NCBI GenBank assembly: GCA_021234155.1
Contig: JAJEKV010000032.1
Coordinates: 12,976,283 to 13,040,282 of the forward strand
Origin: Isoetes taiwanensis
Taxonomy: Eukaryota; Streptophyta; Lycopodiopsida; Isoetales; Isoetaceae
DNA: 64,000 nt
Direction: 5' to 3'
Position numbers and translations under genes: made by a program. Shown one piece after another: positions 20,722 to 31,276 of this stretch (position 1 is the first letter of the stretch; each line of letters opens with the position of its first letter). Under the pieces are notes generated by a model. That model was not told the DNA's origin. It was given only the letters and a program-made list of their open reading frames with translations, and searched no databases.

Positions 20722-20885
20722 AAAGGACTCCTGTCCCATTTTTGTTTCAGTTGTTTTTTCTGTGCTAAAAGCACTTTTTGTGAACCTCAATGGTTCTGAT
20801 ACTGTATCAGATGTAACTTTCTTATGATTAATATAAATCTTCCTTTTCTCCAAAAAAAAAAAAAAAAAAAAAAAGCTCTTAGACT

Positions 20886-21374
20886 AGTGTATGCTATTCT
20901 TATTTTGACACTGCAGTGTGATCTCTTAGTAATACATAGATTTATTAAGCCGGCACCTATGGATTGTTTTGTAGACCTCAGTGATGATGTCTTTGTTAGA
21001 GGGCATCTCCGTCTTGATGGAACTGGGGAAGTAATAAGCTGCTTTGTTTCAAAATGTTAGACTTCAGGTTATCTACATTTTATATTATACTGTGTAAGGG
21101 ATACTTTTGAAACATGAGTTCTTAGTGGCCGCAATCTCCTGTCCCAATCAGGAGAAACTAGAGTAGAGGTGTTTACATTGATGGTGTGGTAAGTATTGCT
21201 ACATGCATGAGCAGGAGACGGGAGGCTCCTGATTATTGTGCACTTGATCCCATGAGGTGACAAGACTAAATGGGATTAGATGAAGATGGCCTGTTCTTTG
21301 TCTCATTATTCCTATAGCCATGGGTCCTTACAAAATAGGGAGCTCCAACCTCGCGCGGTTGGGAACAAGTTCTT
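20886..21374. other. No gene recognised
   Basis: This is host DNA right of the LINE duplication. I see only short frames and no repeat boundary. Confidence 0.5.
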
Positions 21375-21731
21375 GAAATGATTCATCAATTTGGTGCAGA
21401 GGTTGTCTTACGGGGCAGAATATCAACATCTAGTAGTACATTGAATGACTTGAGATCTCTGTGAAGAAAATGATACTCACAATCCTCACGAAGGTACAGA
21501 AGTCCTGAGCTATTCTTTGCATTATTTCCATTCTTGATTCCTTGCATTTTGTGAGCTTTGAAGCAGGCTATGCAAGGTTCCATTACACATATATTCATAT
21601 AAAACCTGGGCATCTTCATTTTCCTTAAAAAGCCAGAGTTTACGGGTTTTGGAAGCAACCTCATATCCAGGACACAAAAATAAAAGCATATGATCTGATA
21701 GAGTTTCTGTTGTGTGTTCATATCTTAACAA
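21375..21731 (-). pseudogene. Receptor-like kinase fragment, frameshifted
   Basis: This is a piece of a plant receptor-like Ser/Thr kinase domain. Two overlapping minus frames give NEDAQVLYEYMCNGTLHSLL (hinge and helix D region) and then GLLYLREDCEYHFLHRDLKS followed by FNVLLDVD (catalytic loop with H-R-D at 21455-21463). Order and spacing fit a single kinase domain. A frame change separates the two parts, and the DFG segment is not readable after PRKTTSAPN. No extracellular or membrane part is visible nearby, so this is a relic, not a working gene. Confidence 0.78.
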
Positions 21732-23140
21732 GATGTTGTGGGATTCGGATTATTCCCCTTTCCTGGCAAGCCATACTTTATCATTCTATTTTTGCAGGGG
21801 TTCTGGGTTTGTTATTGTGTTCAGACGATGGACATTTTTAGCTTTTCAGAGATTAGAGATGATAGTGTTGCATTCCAACTCTGTGGCAAGCCCAAATTGA
21901 GTGATTCAGCGTTCAAGCCTCTTGCATGCGCTACTTCTTTGCAAAGTTGAGTTCATTTGCAGTTGGAGTTGTTTTCAGTTGCTATGTCTTGTTGATTCAT
22001 TGCATTTTGCATTGCCATTGCTTTTGTGTTTCTTCCTTGCATTCCAGGAAGCGTTCTTCATGGATGAAATGTTTGCTGAACTCTAAATAATTTTCCTTGT
22101 AACCTGTTTATCTAAAAAATCATAGTTGTTTGATGAGTTGCAGCTAATCAATTTGTGGGAATAATGCATACAACACAAGCATGAAGAGGTAATGGTAAGG
22201 TTTTTGGCATTCTATGTTGAGAAATTATCTTTTATACCCTTCGGAAAGTTGAATCTTATAAAACTATAATATGCTGAAGAATGTGCTTTGTGCTGTTCTT
22301 CAAAAGTTGACCCTTTATAACCATTTGCAGGTAATGCCATCTCTTGAATTGGTCATAGGACAAACAAAGGAATGTGACAGTTGGAAGAATATATGAGAGT
22401 CATTTCTTCGTTGCTTCAGCGTCAAGATAACTACTACCTGAGCCAGGCACTTGAGCTTGTCAACTCTATGAGCATTTCTGGTGCTTATCCTTCTCACGAT
22501 AGATTCAGATTCAATTTATATCTCTTTTGCAGCCATTTTAGTACAAATGAATTGTTTCATAAACATGGATGAAAAGTTCATAACTGAAGTTCCTTGAAAA
22601 AGGTGGCACAAGTTTATTATCTGCAGATGTTGGGCCACAAAATATATGGTTATGATTTTGTAGAAAGTTTGAAAGAAAGAGCGGTATGATAATAAATATA
22701 AACTCAACATACAAAATCTAGCTAGAATAATAGTTTTATACATGTTCTGCAACATATGTTAGAATATGCAGTTGTATTTCCATGATTGGACTTAGGTAGT
22801 TATTTTCTAATTTAATTGGCTTTAGTTAGTGATGTGACTCTTTCATGGGTATACTTCATGAGCATAATAAATGCACAATTTCAAAGCATGGAAACAATCT
22901 TATTGGATCTACGTAGATTAAGTTACATTATCTTCTTATTATGGTCAGTATGACTTTGGTTTTTGTGGACTATTATAAAAGCTTCTTTTTCTGTGAATAT
23001 AGGAAGATTAGCTAGATATAACGAAGCATTTGCTTTGTCATCAATGTGCATTCATCATATTCACTAACTCAATCTTTGTCACAAATGTTTTTATGTGAAT
23101 GTGTCTTTTGTGAATGTGTTTTATGTGAATGTGTCTTTGT
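21732..23140. other. AT-rich stretch without recognised genes
   Basis: The frames are short and do not resemble known domains. No clear tandem repeat or element terminus is seen. Confidence 0.5.
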
Positions 23141-24015
23141 GAATCCTGCTGGCGACGGGAGGCGACGGGAGGGAGAAAGTATGGCGATGACCAGATAAGT
23201 GCAATACCTCGGACTTATCCGTGTTTCCTAATGCATTAGTATGATTTTTCTATAAAAGATTAGATTAGAGTATGCCATATTTCTTAGAAATAATTTAGGT
23301 AATATAGAAAGAACAGCCAGATATCTGCGCCGGACCATGACATCCGAGTGCTAGATCCTGACAAATGGATGTGGTAGAAAAAGTATAAGGTAGGATATCA
23401 AGTGTGTGGAAACTGATAGCTCGAACCAGCATAAGTGGAGCATAATAGGAAGATGAAGACTCACAGATGAGAATACGGAGAAGGGGGGAGCTCAAGATTC
23501 CGACGTCCGGCGTTGGGCGATTCAAAAATTTCAGAGCCGTTGAAGAAATAGCCGTATGAATAAAATATAGTAAAATAACATAAAGTAAAATAAAATAAAA
23601 TAAAATAAAAGAATTTGGAAAACCGGTGCAATTTGAAAATAAAAGGGGACGGAACGTGGAATAATAGAGAACACCAGTCGACAAGGTATCGACAAAGGAT
23701 GGGACACGTGGCGGGGACGGGATACAAAACGTGTGGATAAGAGTAAAAAATATGTAAAAATATATAAAATATAAAACGTCAGGAATTGGACGTGACGGAT
23801 AATAATAATCATGACAATTGCGGTAGCCATAATGATGAAAATACAGAGGAAATATGAGAAGGTACACATGTCAGAGTACGGGTTGGGGATATGTGGCGGG
23901 GATTAGCAGACGAAAACTCTTGTGACAGGGTAGGACAAGACTGGCGTTTAAGGTAGACGGCCGGAATTAATAAGGCGGGAAAGCTGACAGATTTCGTAAA
24001 CCCTAATTACCCTAA
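23141..24015. other. Upstream region of the Cys-rich ORF; (AAAAT)n repeat
   Basis: It begins with a doubled GGCGACGGGAG motif (23150-23170). An (AAAAT)n-like simple repeat lies around 23565-23610 and produces long but meaningless minus-strand frames. Base composition is richer in G on the plus strand than the DNA to the left, matching the following ~7 kb up to 31276. Confidence 0.5.
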
Positions 24016-24019
24016 AATC

Positions 24020-24026
24020 TATATAA
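24020..24026 (+). promoter_or_regulatory. TATA box before the Cys-rich ORF
   Basis: TATATAA stands 140 bases before the ATG at 24166, just after an AAACCCTAATTACCC stretch. It fits a plant core promoter. Confidence 0.5.
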
Positions 24027-24165
24027 CAGTGGTGACGAAGGAAAGAGTGAGTGTGAAGATCGTCTCTGGCTGCTCGAGCGCCTCAGTGCCTGAAGTTCGG
24101 GAAATTAGGCCTAGCAGGGGAAGCGCCATCACGTCTCAGCCTCCGGCCCAGCTCCGAAGCAAAGG

Positions 24166-24714
24166 ATGGACAAGGATAAGAAAGTTCTGGGTGATTTTTG
24201 TGGGGAGGAAAAGGTCGGCAAGAAGCGCCCCAGCTCTGGCACTCCAGGCAACCTCACGGTGCCATTCAACCCAGATCTAGAAGAGCTTAATCCCTGGTGC
24301 ATCTGCTTTGACAGTTGTAGGTGCTTATGCAGAGGTCTGCCATCGTGCATCAGTTGCGGCCGCGTTCATTGCTTATACTGTGACCGAATTCATCATGCAC
24401 AGTCCATGCGAGATAGTGGTTATACCCTAGGATTGCTGGAAGTTCTCGGTGTATTGGGCGACAAGAACGACACTGTGAGACGCCAAGACCTGGATCGAAC
24501 CATGCAATGCTTCAACAGATTACAGGTCCATGCTGCTATACAAAGGTCCTCTAATTTCCAACACAATCTTTTGGTATGTGATTTCGGGAAAGTCTGTATC
24601 TACTGCTGTGAAAAGAATCCCGTTGATTTTCTGTGCCGGGCGTACATAGGGAGAAATCTGGAAAAGGTTAAGAAGATCGGGGAACCGTCTTCGGAAAAGA
24701 AACCAAAAAATTAG
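24166..24714 (+). CDS. Cys-rich protein of unknown function, 182 aa
   Basis: I do not recognise this protein. The frame is open for 182 codons from an ATG, with a Lys/Ser/Gly-rich N-terminus of about 30 residues. A cysteine-dense block follows at about residues 45-77: CICFDSCRCLCRG, then SCISCGRVHCLYCDRIHH. A second cluster lies near residue 145 (CIYCCEKNPVDFLC) and the tail is basic (EKKPKN). The Cys/His spacing suggests zinc binding of RING, B-box or small knuckle type, but no single family pattern fits. It could be an accessory ORF of the LINE that begins ~1.6 kb downstream, since strand and G-rich composition match, or an independent gene. The TATA box upstream favours expression from its own promoter. 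Confidence 0.5.
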   Translation: MDKDKKVLGDFCGEEKVGKKRPSSGTPGNLTVPFNPDLEELNPWCICFDSCRCLCRGLPSCISCGRVHCLYCDRIHHAQSMRDSGYTLGLLEVLGVLGDKNDTVRRQDLDRTMQCFNRLQVHAAIQRSSNFQHNLLVCDFGKVCIYCCEKNPVDFLCRAYIGRNLEKVKKIGEPSSEKKPKN

Positions 24715-25760
24715 TCTTTCTTTCCAAGAAAAGGGATGCATGCCAGGGCTTTTCGGTCCTATCTTTTTGTTTTTGTTTTAATCTATTCTGTTCGGTTCTG
24801 TCCTGTTTTCTGTTTAAGATAACCCTATGATCAGATTATTTAGAGCCAGCAACGACATTAACAGTCGGGAGGCCGCCAAGAATATATAATATGTACCAGC
24901 TTTTGACTGTAAGCAGGCTCAGTGCAGATAATCCTGATCAGAAGGGGTCTAATTTCTGGTGTGACAAAAAATCTTTGATCGATTTTTGGATAAGAAAGGT
25001 TGTAAAAGCCAGGAAAGGCGAATGTAACAAATTACGACTGACAGACTTGTTTGATAGCTGAATGCATAGATGAAGAAGGAAGAAGGAAGAACTAGACATA
25101 GTTGAATGCCTGAACATGATCTCAATGTAATGTGTTTGAATATGTAATATCTCCGTATGGAGAAATTTTTGAATGAAGGTAATATTGAAGTAATAGTTGT
25201 CAATGGTAAAGCGGCCTCAATAAAATCAATAAAATCAATAAAATCAGTAAAATCTAAAGTAATATATGTTACTGATAAATTAGTTCCATTGTGTAGTCTT
25301 AAAAATCGCCTTAGTGATGAAATGATCCCGATCCATAGTATCATACCCCACGGAGACAAGGCACGAATATATGGGAAATTATGGAAATGATGGACTCTAA
25401 CAATATAAAACATAATAGAGATTATTGGAAGGGTTACTGAGGGAGTACATTGCGGATAAGCTCCACCAGCGGATATATATACAAAATAGGGAAGCATCAC
25501 AGGAGACACCGGGCTACATTGGGCAATAGAACAGAAAAGATAACATGCGAAATTAGACAAAATGGATCATATCGTGGGAGATATCGACTCGGAGCGAAAA
25601 AGGTGACGAACACATCGAAAAAAGGGGAGTACAAGATGAGGGGCGACATATAAGGGACAGATAGGCAAGGAACAGGAATAATTTGCCATGCAGAACCCTA
25701 CTCGTAAAAATACAAGTAAGGTGGGATCAGCGGAGGGACACACAGAGAACAAAGGAACCT
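24715..25760. other. Non-coding stretch with short AT repeats
   Basis: A (CAATAAAAT)n-like run at about 25218-25255 makes a low-complexity frame with repeated IKSIKS. Otherwise nothing is recognised. The strand composition suggests it belongs with the second LINE or the Cys-rich ORF. Confidence 0.45.
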
Positions 25761-26157
25761 CAGAGTAAAAGGCGGACGGGGCAAGCTACGGGACAGAGAG
25801 GCTATGCCTCCACCGTACACCAGGATAGCGAGGGCTAGACCCACCAACTGGTAACCCGGACCACCAAAAACTCATTAGCACCTGGGGGACGGCATATGAC
25901 TTATTTAGAGAGGTATGGAGAATACCTCAGTTACTGTTTTCTGTCAGCACAGAGTAAAAGGTGGACGGGGGCAAGTTACGGGACAGCGAGGCCAAGCCTC
26001 CGCCATACACCAGGATAGCGAGGGCTGGACCCACCAACTGGTACCCCGGACCACTAAAAACTCATTATAACTCATTATAATACCTTATGATACAATATAA
26101 TGTAACATCTGTGAACAACATATGACTTATAGCGAGGTATGAAGAATACCTCAGATG
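25761..26157 (+). repeat. Two tandem ~190-208-bp monomers upstream of the second LINE ORF1
   Basis: Copy 1 starts at 25761 and copy 2 at 25950, both with CAGAGTAAAAGG. The shared blocks are the GGACGGGG/CAAG segment, the CACCAGGATAGCGAGGGCT segment, CCCACCAACTGGTA, and the final GAATACCTCAG. They lie ~500 bp before ORF1, where promoter monomers sit in several non-LTR families. Confidence 0.8.
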
Positions 26158-26658
26158 AAGAAATTGCCGACACTAAGGATTGGGAAAATTATGGACAGTA
26201 GGGTTTTACCCCACGCCACAGACCAGGGGGGGCGCGGGCACGGCCCCCCTCTGTTTCCATGATACCAGCCCACCAAAAGGACACATGCACAGAAATACAG
26301 GAATACAGAACTACAAAAGATACAGGGATTCAGAAATTCAGTGCGGACGAAATACCAACGTAATCAATGCAGACAGGCATCTACCCAACTAATCAGCCTC
26401 GAAAAACCCGAAAGGATCAACCTTGGGCAACAGACGAAAGAAGGTAAAAGACAATAAAAAGAGACAGACGGAATTAATGAGGGCCTCTAGCATTGTAAAT
26501 TTTGAATTTCAAATTAGAACGGTAATCACGAATAAAAATACCGTTTAGAATCAGGGAATATATAGTCTTAGGGGGAGACGACGGCTATCTTACAGTTGAG
26601 AGCCGAGCACAAGCGCACTGCCTAGAGCCACCACAGAGTCTTTCTGCACAGGATTCTC
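26158..26658 (+). other. 5' untranslated part of the second LINE
   Basis: It contains a G/C hairpin near 26224-26250 (runs of G and of C around GCGGGCACG). No coding frame is convincing. ORF1 follows directly. Confidence 0.5.
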
Positions 26659-27753
26659 TTGCAAATGAGAGCTATGGCTGACAGTATCAATAGCAGCCAG
26701 CAGAGAAGATCGGATGTGGCAAGAGCCCCGGTGAGCCAACAGGACCTTAGGGACTTTCTGGCACAGATGGATAAGCGGCTAGAATCAAAGATCCCGAACC
26801 TGGATGCACTCAACGCATTGGCTGAAACGTGCAACAGCAACAAGACAGCCATCACTAGCATGGACTTGAGAGTAGGAGGGGTGGAGAAGACGAATGAGGA
26901 AATGCAACGCAGAATGGACGAAATCGAAGAAGAAAAAGCAAAGATCCTGCAAAGGTTGGTTGAATTAGAGAAATCAAATGTTGAGCTGGATGCATGGGAG
27001 TCATTTGATAGGATAAAGCCACACTTAATGGAATATGAGGAGCAAAATAAAATTAAGCATGATGTTAGGCTAATTGGGATAGCAGAGAGGCCTAACGAGG
27101 ATATATATCGAGTTACTGCAGAAGTGATAGAAACGGTGTTCAAGGAACACAGGGGCGTCATCATCAAAGCCCTACGATCAGGTCAATGGAGGGGGAGATC
27201 GAGACACATAAACCTGACGTTGAGGGACATGGCAACCAAGGAAAGGATCCTACGGATGGGATCCAGATTGAGGAATGGAATCAAGGTACAGGAGTCATTA
27301 ACGGTGATGCAGAGACAGGGGCTGCACAAGGAATTGGCCAAAGCCAGGGAGCTGAACCAAGCAGGGATACAAGCGGGGGTCAAGAATGGCAAGGTCTACA
27401 TACACAAGAGGGTGAGAGAACAAGCGACTCAACCGCAGGAACAGACGGAGGGGTTGCAGGGGATAGCAAAATCAACGGATGCAGAGAAGGAAAACATACG
27501 CCCCCTGATGTCTATACAACAGGGGCTGGAGAACAGACTGCAGGGGGAAGCACTAAGAGCAATCACGGTAGAGGGGAACCAGAACAGAGTAATAGGAAGA
27601 AGCGGAAGCGGGGGAAATGAAGAGCGAGCAACACAAGCAGGGTTCGGAGGGCCAACCCCGACAATGAAGACCAGGGGAAGACCAAGGAGAACGGGCAATG
27701 GTACAGAAAACATGGAGACCCCGAAGGAGCAACCTCGGGGGAAAAGACGCTGA
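26659..27753 (+). CDS. ORF1 protein of the second LINE: coiled coil plus RNA-binding core
   Basis: This 364-aa protein has the layout of L1-type ORF1p. Residues ~20-110 are largely helical and charged (EEMQRRMDEIEEEKAKILQR), giving a trimerising-type coiled coil. Residues ~130-250 resemble the RRM-like and C-terminal RNA-binding domains (HDVRLIGIAERPNEDIYRVT, then HINLTLRD and VKNGKVYIHKRV). The C-terminal ~110 residues are Gly/Arg/Gln-rich and probably disordered. It should bind LINE RNA and act as a nucleic-acid chaperone in the particle. The frame is open and intact, unlike ORF2. It overlaps ORF2 by 56 bases in another frame. The start could also be the second Met (MRAMAD, residue 3). Confidence 0.75.
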   Translation: MQMRAMADSINSSQQRRSDVARAPVSQQDLRDFLAQMDKRLESKIPNLDALNALAETCNSNKTAITSMDLRVGGVEKTNEEMQRRMDEIEEEKAKILQRLVELEKSNVELDAWESFDRIKPHLMEYEEQNKIKHDVRLIGIAERPNEDIYRVTAEVIETVFKEHRGVIIKALRSGQWRGRSRHINLTLRDMATKERILRMGSRLRNGIKVQESLTVMQRQGLHKELAKARELNQAGIQAGVKNGKVYIHKRVREQATQPQEQTEGLQGIAKSTDAEKENIRPLMSIQQGLENRLQGEALRAITVEGNQNRVIGRSGSGGNEERATQAGFGGPTPTMKTRGRPRRTGNGTENMETPKEQPRGKRR

Positions 27754-28495
27754 CATTGTGGTACTGGAACTGTACGGGTACCCATGGGATGATGGAGAAA
27801 GATTAGAAGGTGCCCACGGCTGTGACATAGTATGCCTGACGGAGACATGGGAGCATAACGTCAAAAGGCTACCAGAGGAGGAAGGATACCAACTGTTCAC
27901 ATGCTGGAAAGACAGGGACTTTAAAATAGGGAGGGGGAGTGCAGGTTTGGCTTGTTATATAAAGAACAGTGCAGTTAACAATGCATGTATGTTACATTCA
28001 GATATCAATAAAAGATATATGGTTTTGAGTATCCAATTGAAAAACAAACAAGATGTGGTTCTGATAGTTACATATTACTCGCCAAACAGTGATAAGCTAG
28101 AATTGCTGGAACTGGGAGAGAATATAACGAAATGGAAGGAGCAAGGACCAATGATTATAGTAGGAGATCTAAATGCCAGAACCAGACAGGAACAGGCACA
28201 AAGTACACACACGGATGAGAAAGATGGTCAGATAGTGTATACGATGAGGGCACAGGAATGGCAGAGGAATACAGAAGATAAGGCAGAGGTCAATGCTAGA
28301 GGTGAATTATTGCTGGAAGTCTGCACGGCAACAGGGATGATTATAGCTAATGGTGTGGGAAGATGGAGGGGATCAGGAGGTTTCACGAGCCAAAACACAC
28401 ATGGTAAGAGCATAGTGGATTACATAATTGTGAACGATCAAGCAGCGGAAAAGGACCGACTGGGAAAAGGGAAAGCCATAGACCAATTAAACTAA
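27698..28495 (+). pseudogene. ORF2 endonuclease of the second LINE
   Basis: The 265-codon frame has endonuclease/exonuclease/phosphatase motifs: CDIVCLTETWEH (catalytic Glu), GLACYIKNS, VVLIVTYYSPNS, MIIVGDLNARTRQEQ and SIVDYIIVND. The fold nicks target DNA for priming. The N-terminal part before the Glu lacks a clear SWN motif, and the reading frame is lost at 28495 before the RT domain. The next recognisable piece of ORF2 is at 28561. Confidence 0.82.
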
Positions 28496-31016
28496 CAATC
28501 GGGCTAGGGGGGACGCCACAAAAAGATAGAATAGAAAGAAAGGAAGATAATAAAGACAGGGTGAGGATTCAGTTCCAGGAGAAATACGCAGAAACATTCA
28601 CCCAAATGATCAAGGAGGAAATGGGAGAATGGAACTGGGGAAAGCACAATGCAAGTGAGAATGGAAACACCCTAAATGACATCATAGTAAGGGTAGCAAC
28701 AGAGGTGTTTGGGAAAAAGATCAAAATCAGGAAGAACAGGGCATTCAGAGCTTCAGTATGGTATGATGACGAGTGCAGAGAATACAAGAGGAATGTAAGA
28801 AAACACAGGGGAAAGGAGACATACCGGGAAGAAAAGGCACCATACATAAGATTACTGAAGAAGAAGAGATACAATAACCTGTTACAGCACCAATGGTACA
28901 TGGGGAAAATGCTGAAAAAATAGCCCCGAAGATTTTGGAGAGGACTCAAAAACAAAGGAGGGGGTAGCAATATGAAAACAAAGAACGAACAAAGATGGCA
29001 TTGGAACCGAGGGATGGGAGAGTTACCTGGACAAATTATACAAGACGGGGGCACCCCCAGTACCAATACCAATACAACAGGATCAGGACAAACCATGCTT
29101 CAACATGTTAGAAGTAATGCTGGCCCTAAACAGGATGGCCAATCATAAAGCACCGGATCTATACGGACTAACCGTGGAACTGGCTGGAAGTGTCAAACGT
29201 AAATCGGCAGACAAAGTTACGTACATTTTCAATGGCATCATACATACGGGACTTCCGCATGTGATGGACATACAATAGAGTCATACCTCTACATAAGGCG
29301 TGAAACGAAAAAGATCCAGTGGAACTACAGGACGATAATGGTAAGCTCGATTTTCGCGAAAAATGGTTTGGAAAGGTATTGATAACAAACTAAAGAAATG
29401 GGCGTAAGAAGGAAATATGAGAGCACGGGGGCAAGCGGGGGTTCAGACCGGAGCACTCAACCACAGATCACCCTCGTGACCCTTCTGATATTAATAGAGC
29501 GTAACAAAGTGCGTGGAAGGAAAATAACTGTTGCTTTGTAGATTTGAGGAAAAGCATTTGATACAAATCCCGAGAGAGAAGTTGCTAAAAAGATTGATGG
29601 ACATGCAAGCCCCAGAAATATGGTAGGATCGATAGCAAGACTATACCACAAGGTGTATGCTAAGATGGAACAGAAGGACACCCGATAACTGTGACACCGG
29701 TAAAGCGGGGCTGCCCGTTATCCCCAACTCGTTTGGAATATACATAGACGCACTACGGGGGGTACAGCGTAACAAAGATGGAGACGAGCATGCCCCCACA
29801 CTAGGGAGACACGGAAGGTACCGATAATGCTATATGCGGATGATCTTAGTATGATGGCAACAAAGAACAAAGGAATGCACGTGATCGCTCAAAATTCTAG
29901 AACAATTTCGCGAGGATCTGAGGGGCTGACAAGTGAATCTAGCAAAAACTAAGATAGTCATCTTTGGACACAAGAACAGGCATAAACCTTTCAGTTATAA
30001 AGGTAAAGAGATAGAGGAACCAAATGTATCACTGAGGATATCTAGGTTATGATGCGCATGGCACAGTGGAAATGGGCCAAAAGAGCTAACGCTAGATTCC
30101 AATCAGCTATAGGAAGCTACTTTAACATGAAAAACTTTTGTAAATGTATAGAATAACCGATTGGGACATCAAATGTTATCTATTCGGGCAGCAATAGCCA
30201 CCACTCAGTTGTACCGGAGCGAAGCATGGGGGCAGGTTTAACGTGAAAAGAAACTGGGAAAAGCAGAAGGAATTCTTAGGCAATGGCAATGCACAGAATT
30301 GTGGTAAGGACAAACACGCCACCGACAATCATGGTCCTCAAAACAGGCGTAAAACCAATGGAAGTGAGAGCATGGGAGAGAACCATAAGGTACCGCTTTA
30401 GACAACGCGTGGGAGACATACCAGAAAAGCGCCTAGCATTGCAATCACGTAATCAGCAAAATCACATATCCTCGAAAAGCACCGGATGGTTTAAAGAAGT
30501 GGCAACATGGACCGCACGGATGGGATTAAACCCGAAAGTGACCTAATAGAAGAAGGGCGTGGAATGAGGAGTGGGCGTGACATAGCGACAAGAGCATGGC
30601 CGCAAAGGCACACAGACCCAAGACAGACCGGCTCATACAAGTTTTTAACCTGCACCAACAAATAGGACATCGATATATACGGGATAACATATTGGGGAAA
30701 ACGAAGGGACACATTAGCCGATTTAGGATGGGAAGCCATGATCTAAGAATCGAAAAAACAGTGGAGAGGGGTAGACACAAGGAGGACAGATATGCGTAAT
30801 CGGTGGGGGGGGAGAATAGAGGATGAGAACCATATGATTTGTGACTGCCTGATATACGGAGACATCAGGGACAGATATAGAAATATAAGGTGGGGGGAAC
30901 CAGTCCACAGGCTGATGAAGATGACAGAATCATTACGGGATCTGGCAAATGCGATCCACAGAATGACGACCAGACACAGAGAAGTACACAGTGAAAGAGG
31001 GCTTGTAATATGATCC
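28496..31016 (+). pseudogene. ORF2 reverse transcriptase and tail of the second LINE, heavily decayed
   Basis: Pieces of RT appear in order but in changing frames. They are ASVWYDDECREYKRNVRKHR (28561-28923, linker before RT), LALNRMANHKAPDLYGLTVE near 29110-29180, VDLRK-like remnants near 29540, and YADDLSMMATKNKGM near 29833. After these come VNLAKTKIVIFGHKNRHK near 29940 and the tail frame 30283-30546 (PPTIMVLKTGVKPMEVRAWERTIRYR). A Cys/His remnant DENHMICDCLIYGDIRDRYR lies near 30820-30880. Many indels and stops make it inactive. Confidence 0.78.
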
Positions 31017-31251
31017 GTATAAAACGAGTCATATAGCCTCACACAAATTGCTCAGCTAAAAGCTGATTGATAACGACGCATCACTGCACGGCCAAGAAGC
31101 CGAGGTAAAGCGGGATGCCGATATTAAAAGAAAAAAGTCAGCCTTCAGAAAAGGCTACATTATAACAGCGTGATGTGCTAGTAGCACCCTTTTAGGGAGC
31201 TCGCCCATGCTACACAAGTCCAGGGGCCTTATGGCACAAGGGACATAAATG

Positions 31252-31276
31252 TATTCTATTCTATTCTATTCTATTC
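31252..31276 (+). repeat. (TTCTA)n tail of the second LINE
   Basis: About five pentamers follow ATAAATG. Non-poly(A) short tandem tails are known in several non-L1 LINE clades. Similar (TTCTA)n runs occur at 43808-43826 and, on the other strand, near 51255 and 54375. Confidence 0.75.

Larger units (their letters stand above)
974..20872 (+). mobile_element. L1-type LINE, split by a nested chromovirus
   Basis: This is a plant L1-type non-LTR retrotransposon. The direct repeat AAGCTCTTAGACT stands at 961-973 and again at 20873-20885, directly after a poly(A) run (20852-20872). That is the signature of target-primed reverse transcription and fixes both ends. With the inserted chromovirus and one ATTGG copy removed, the LINE is about 6.75 kb, a normal full length for plant L1. 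The order is a ~250-bp 5' UTR, ORF1 (1222-3435), a 39-bp gap, ORF2 with endonuclease and reverse transcriptase (3475 onward, resuming at 17027), then a 3' UTR. ORF1 has one in-frame stop. ORF2 has a G-run indel, small deletions and in-frame stops, so the copy is dead even without the insertion. Confidence 0.93.
25761..31276 (+). mobile_element. Second LINE, L1/Tx1-like, with (TTCTA)n tail
   Basis: This is a non-LTR retrotransposon of about 5.5 kb; the 5' limit is uncertain and could lie further left. It has tandem 5' monomers, ORF1 (26659-27753), an overlapping ORF2 with endonuclease (27698-28495) and a decayed RT (to ~31016). It ends in a pentanucleotide (TTCTA)n run instead of poly(A). The ORF1 type (coiled coil plus L1-like RNA-binding core) and the C-terminal ORF2 sequence differ from the plant L1 at 974-20872. 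I find no target duplication by eye. Confidence 0.75.

Noticed and set aside
23295-23869. Minus-strand frames of 190 and 112 codons
   Set aside because: They run through an (AAAAT)n simple repeat and are rich in Phe/Tyr/Ile from that repeat. No domain and no conserved start context.
24949-25560. 203-codon minus-strand frame
   Set aside because: It passes through the (CAATAAAAT)n run and is complementary to G-rich plus-strand sequence. No recognisable domain.
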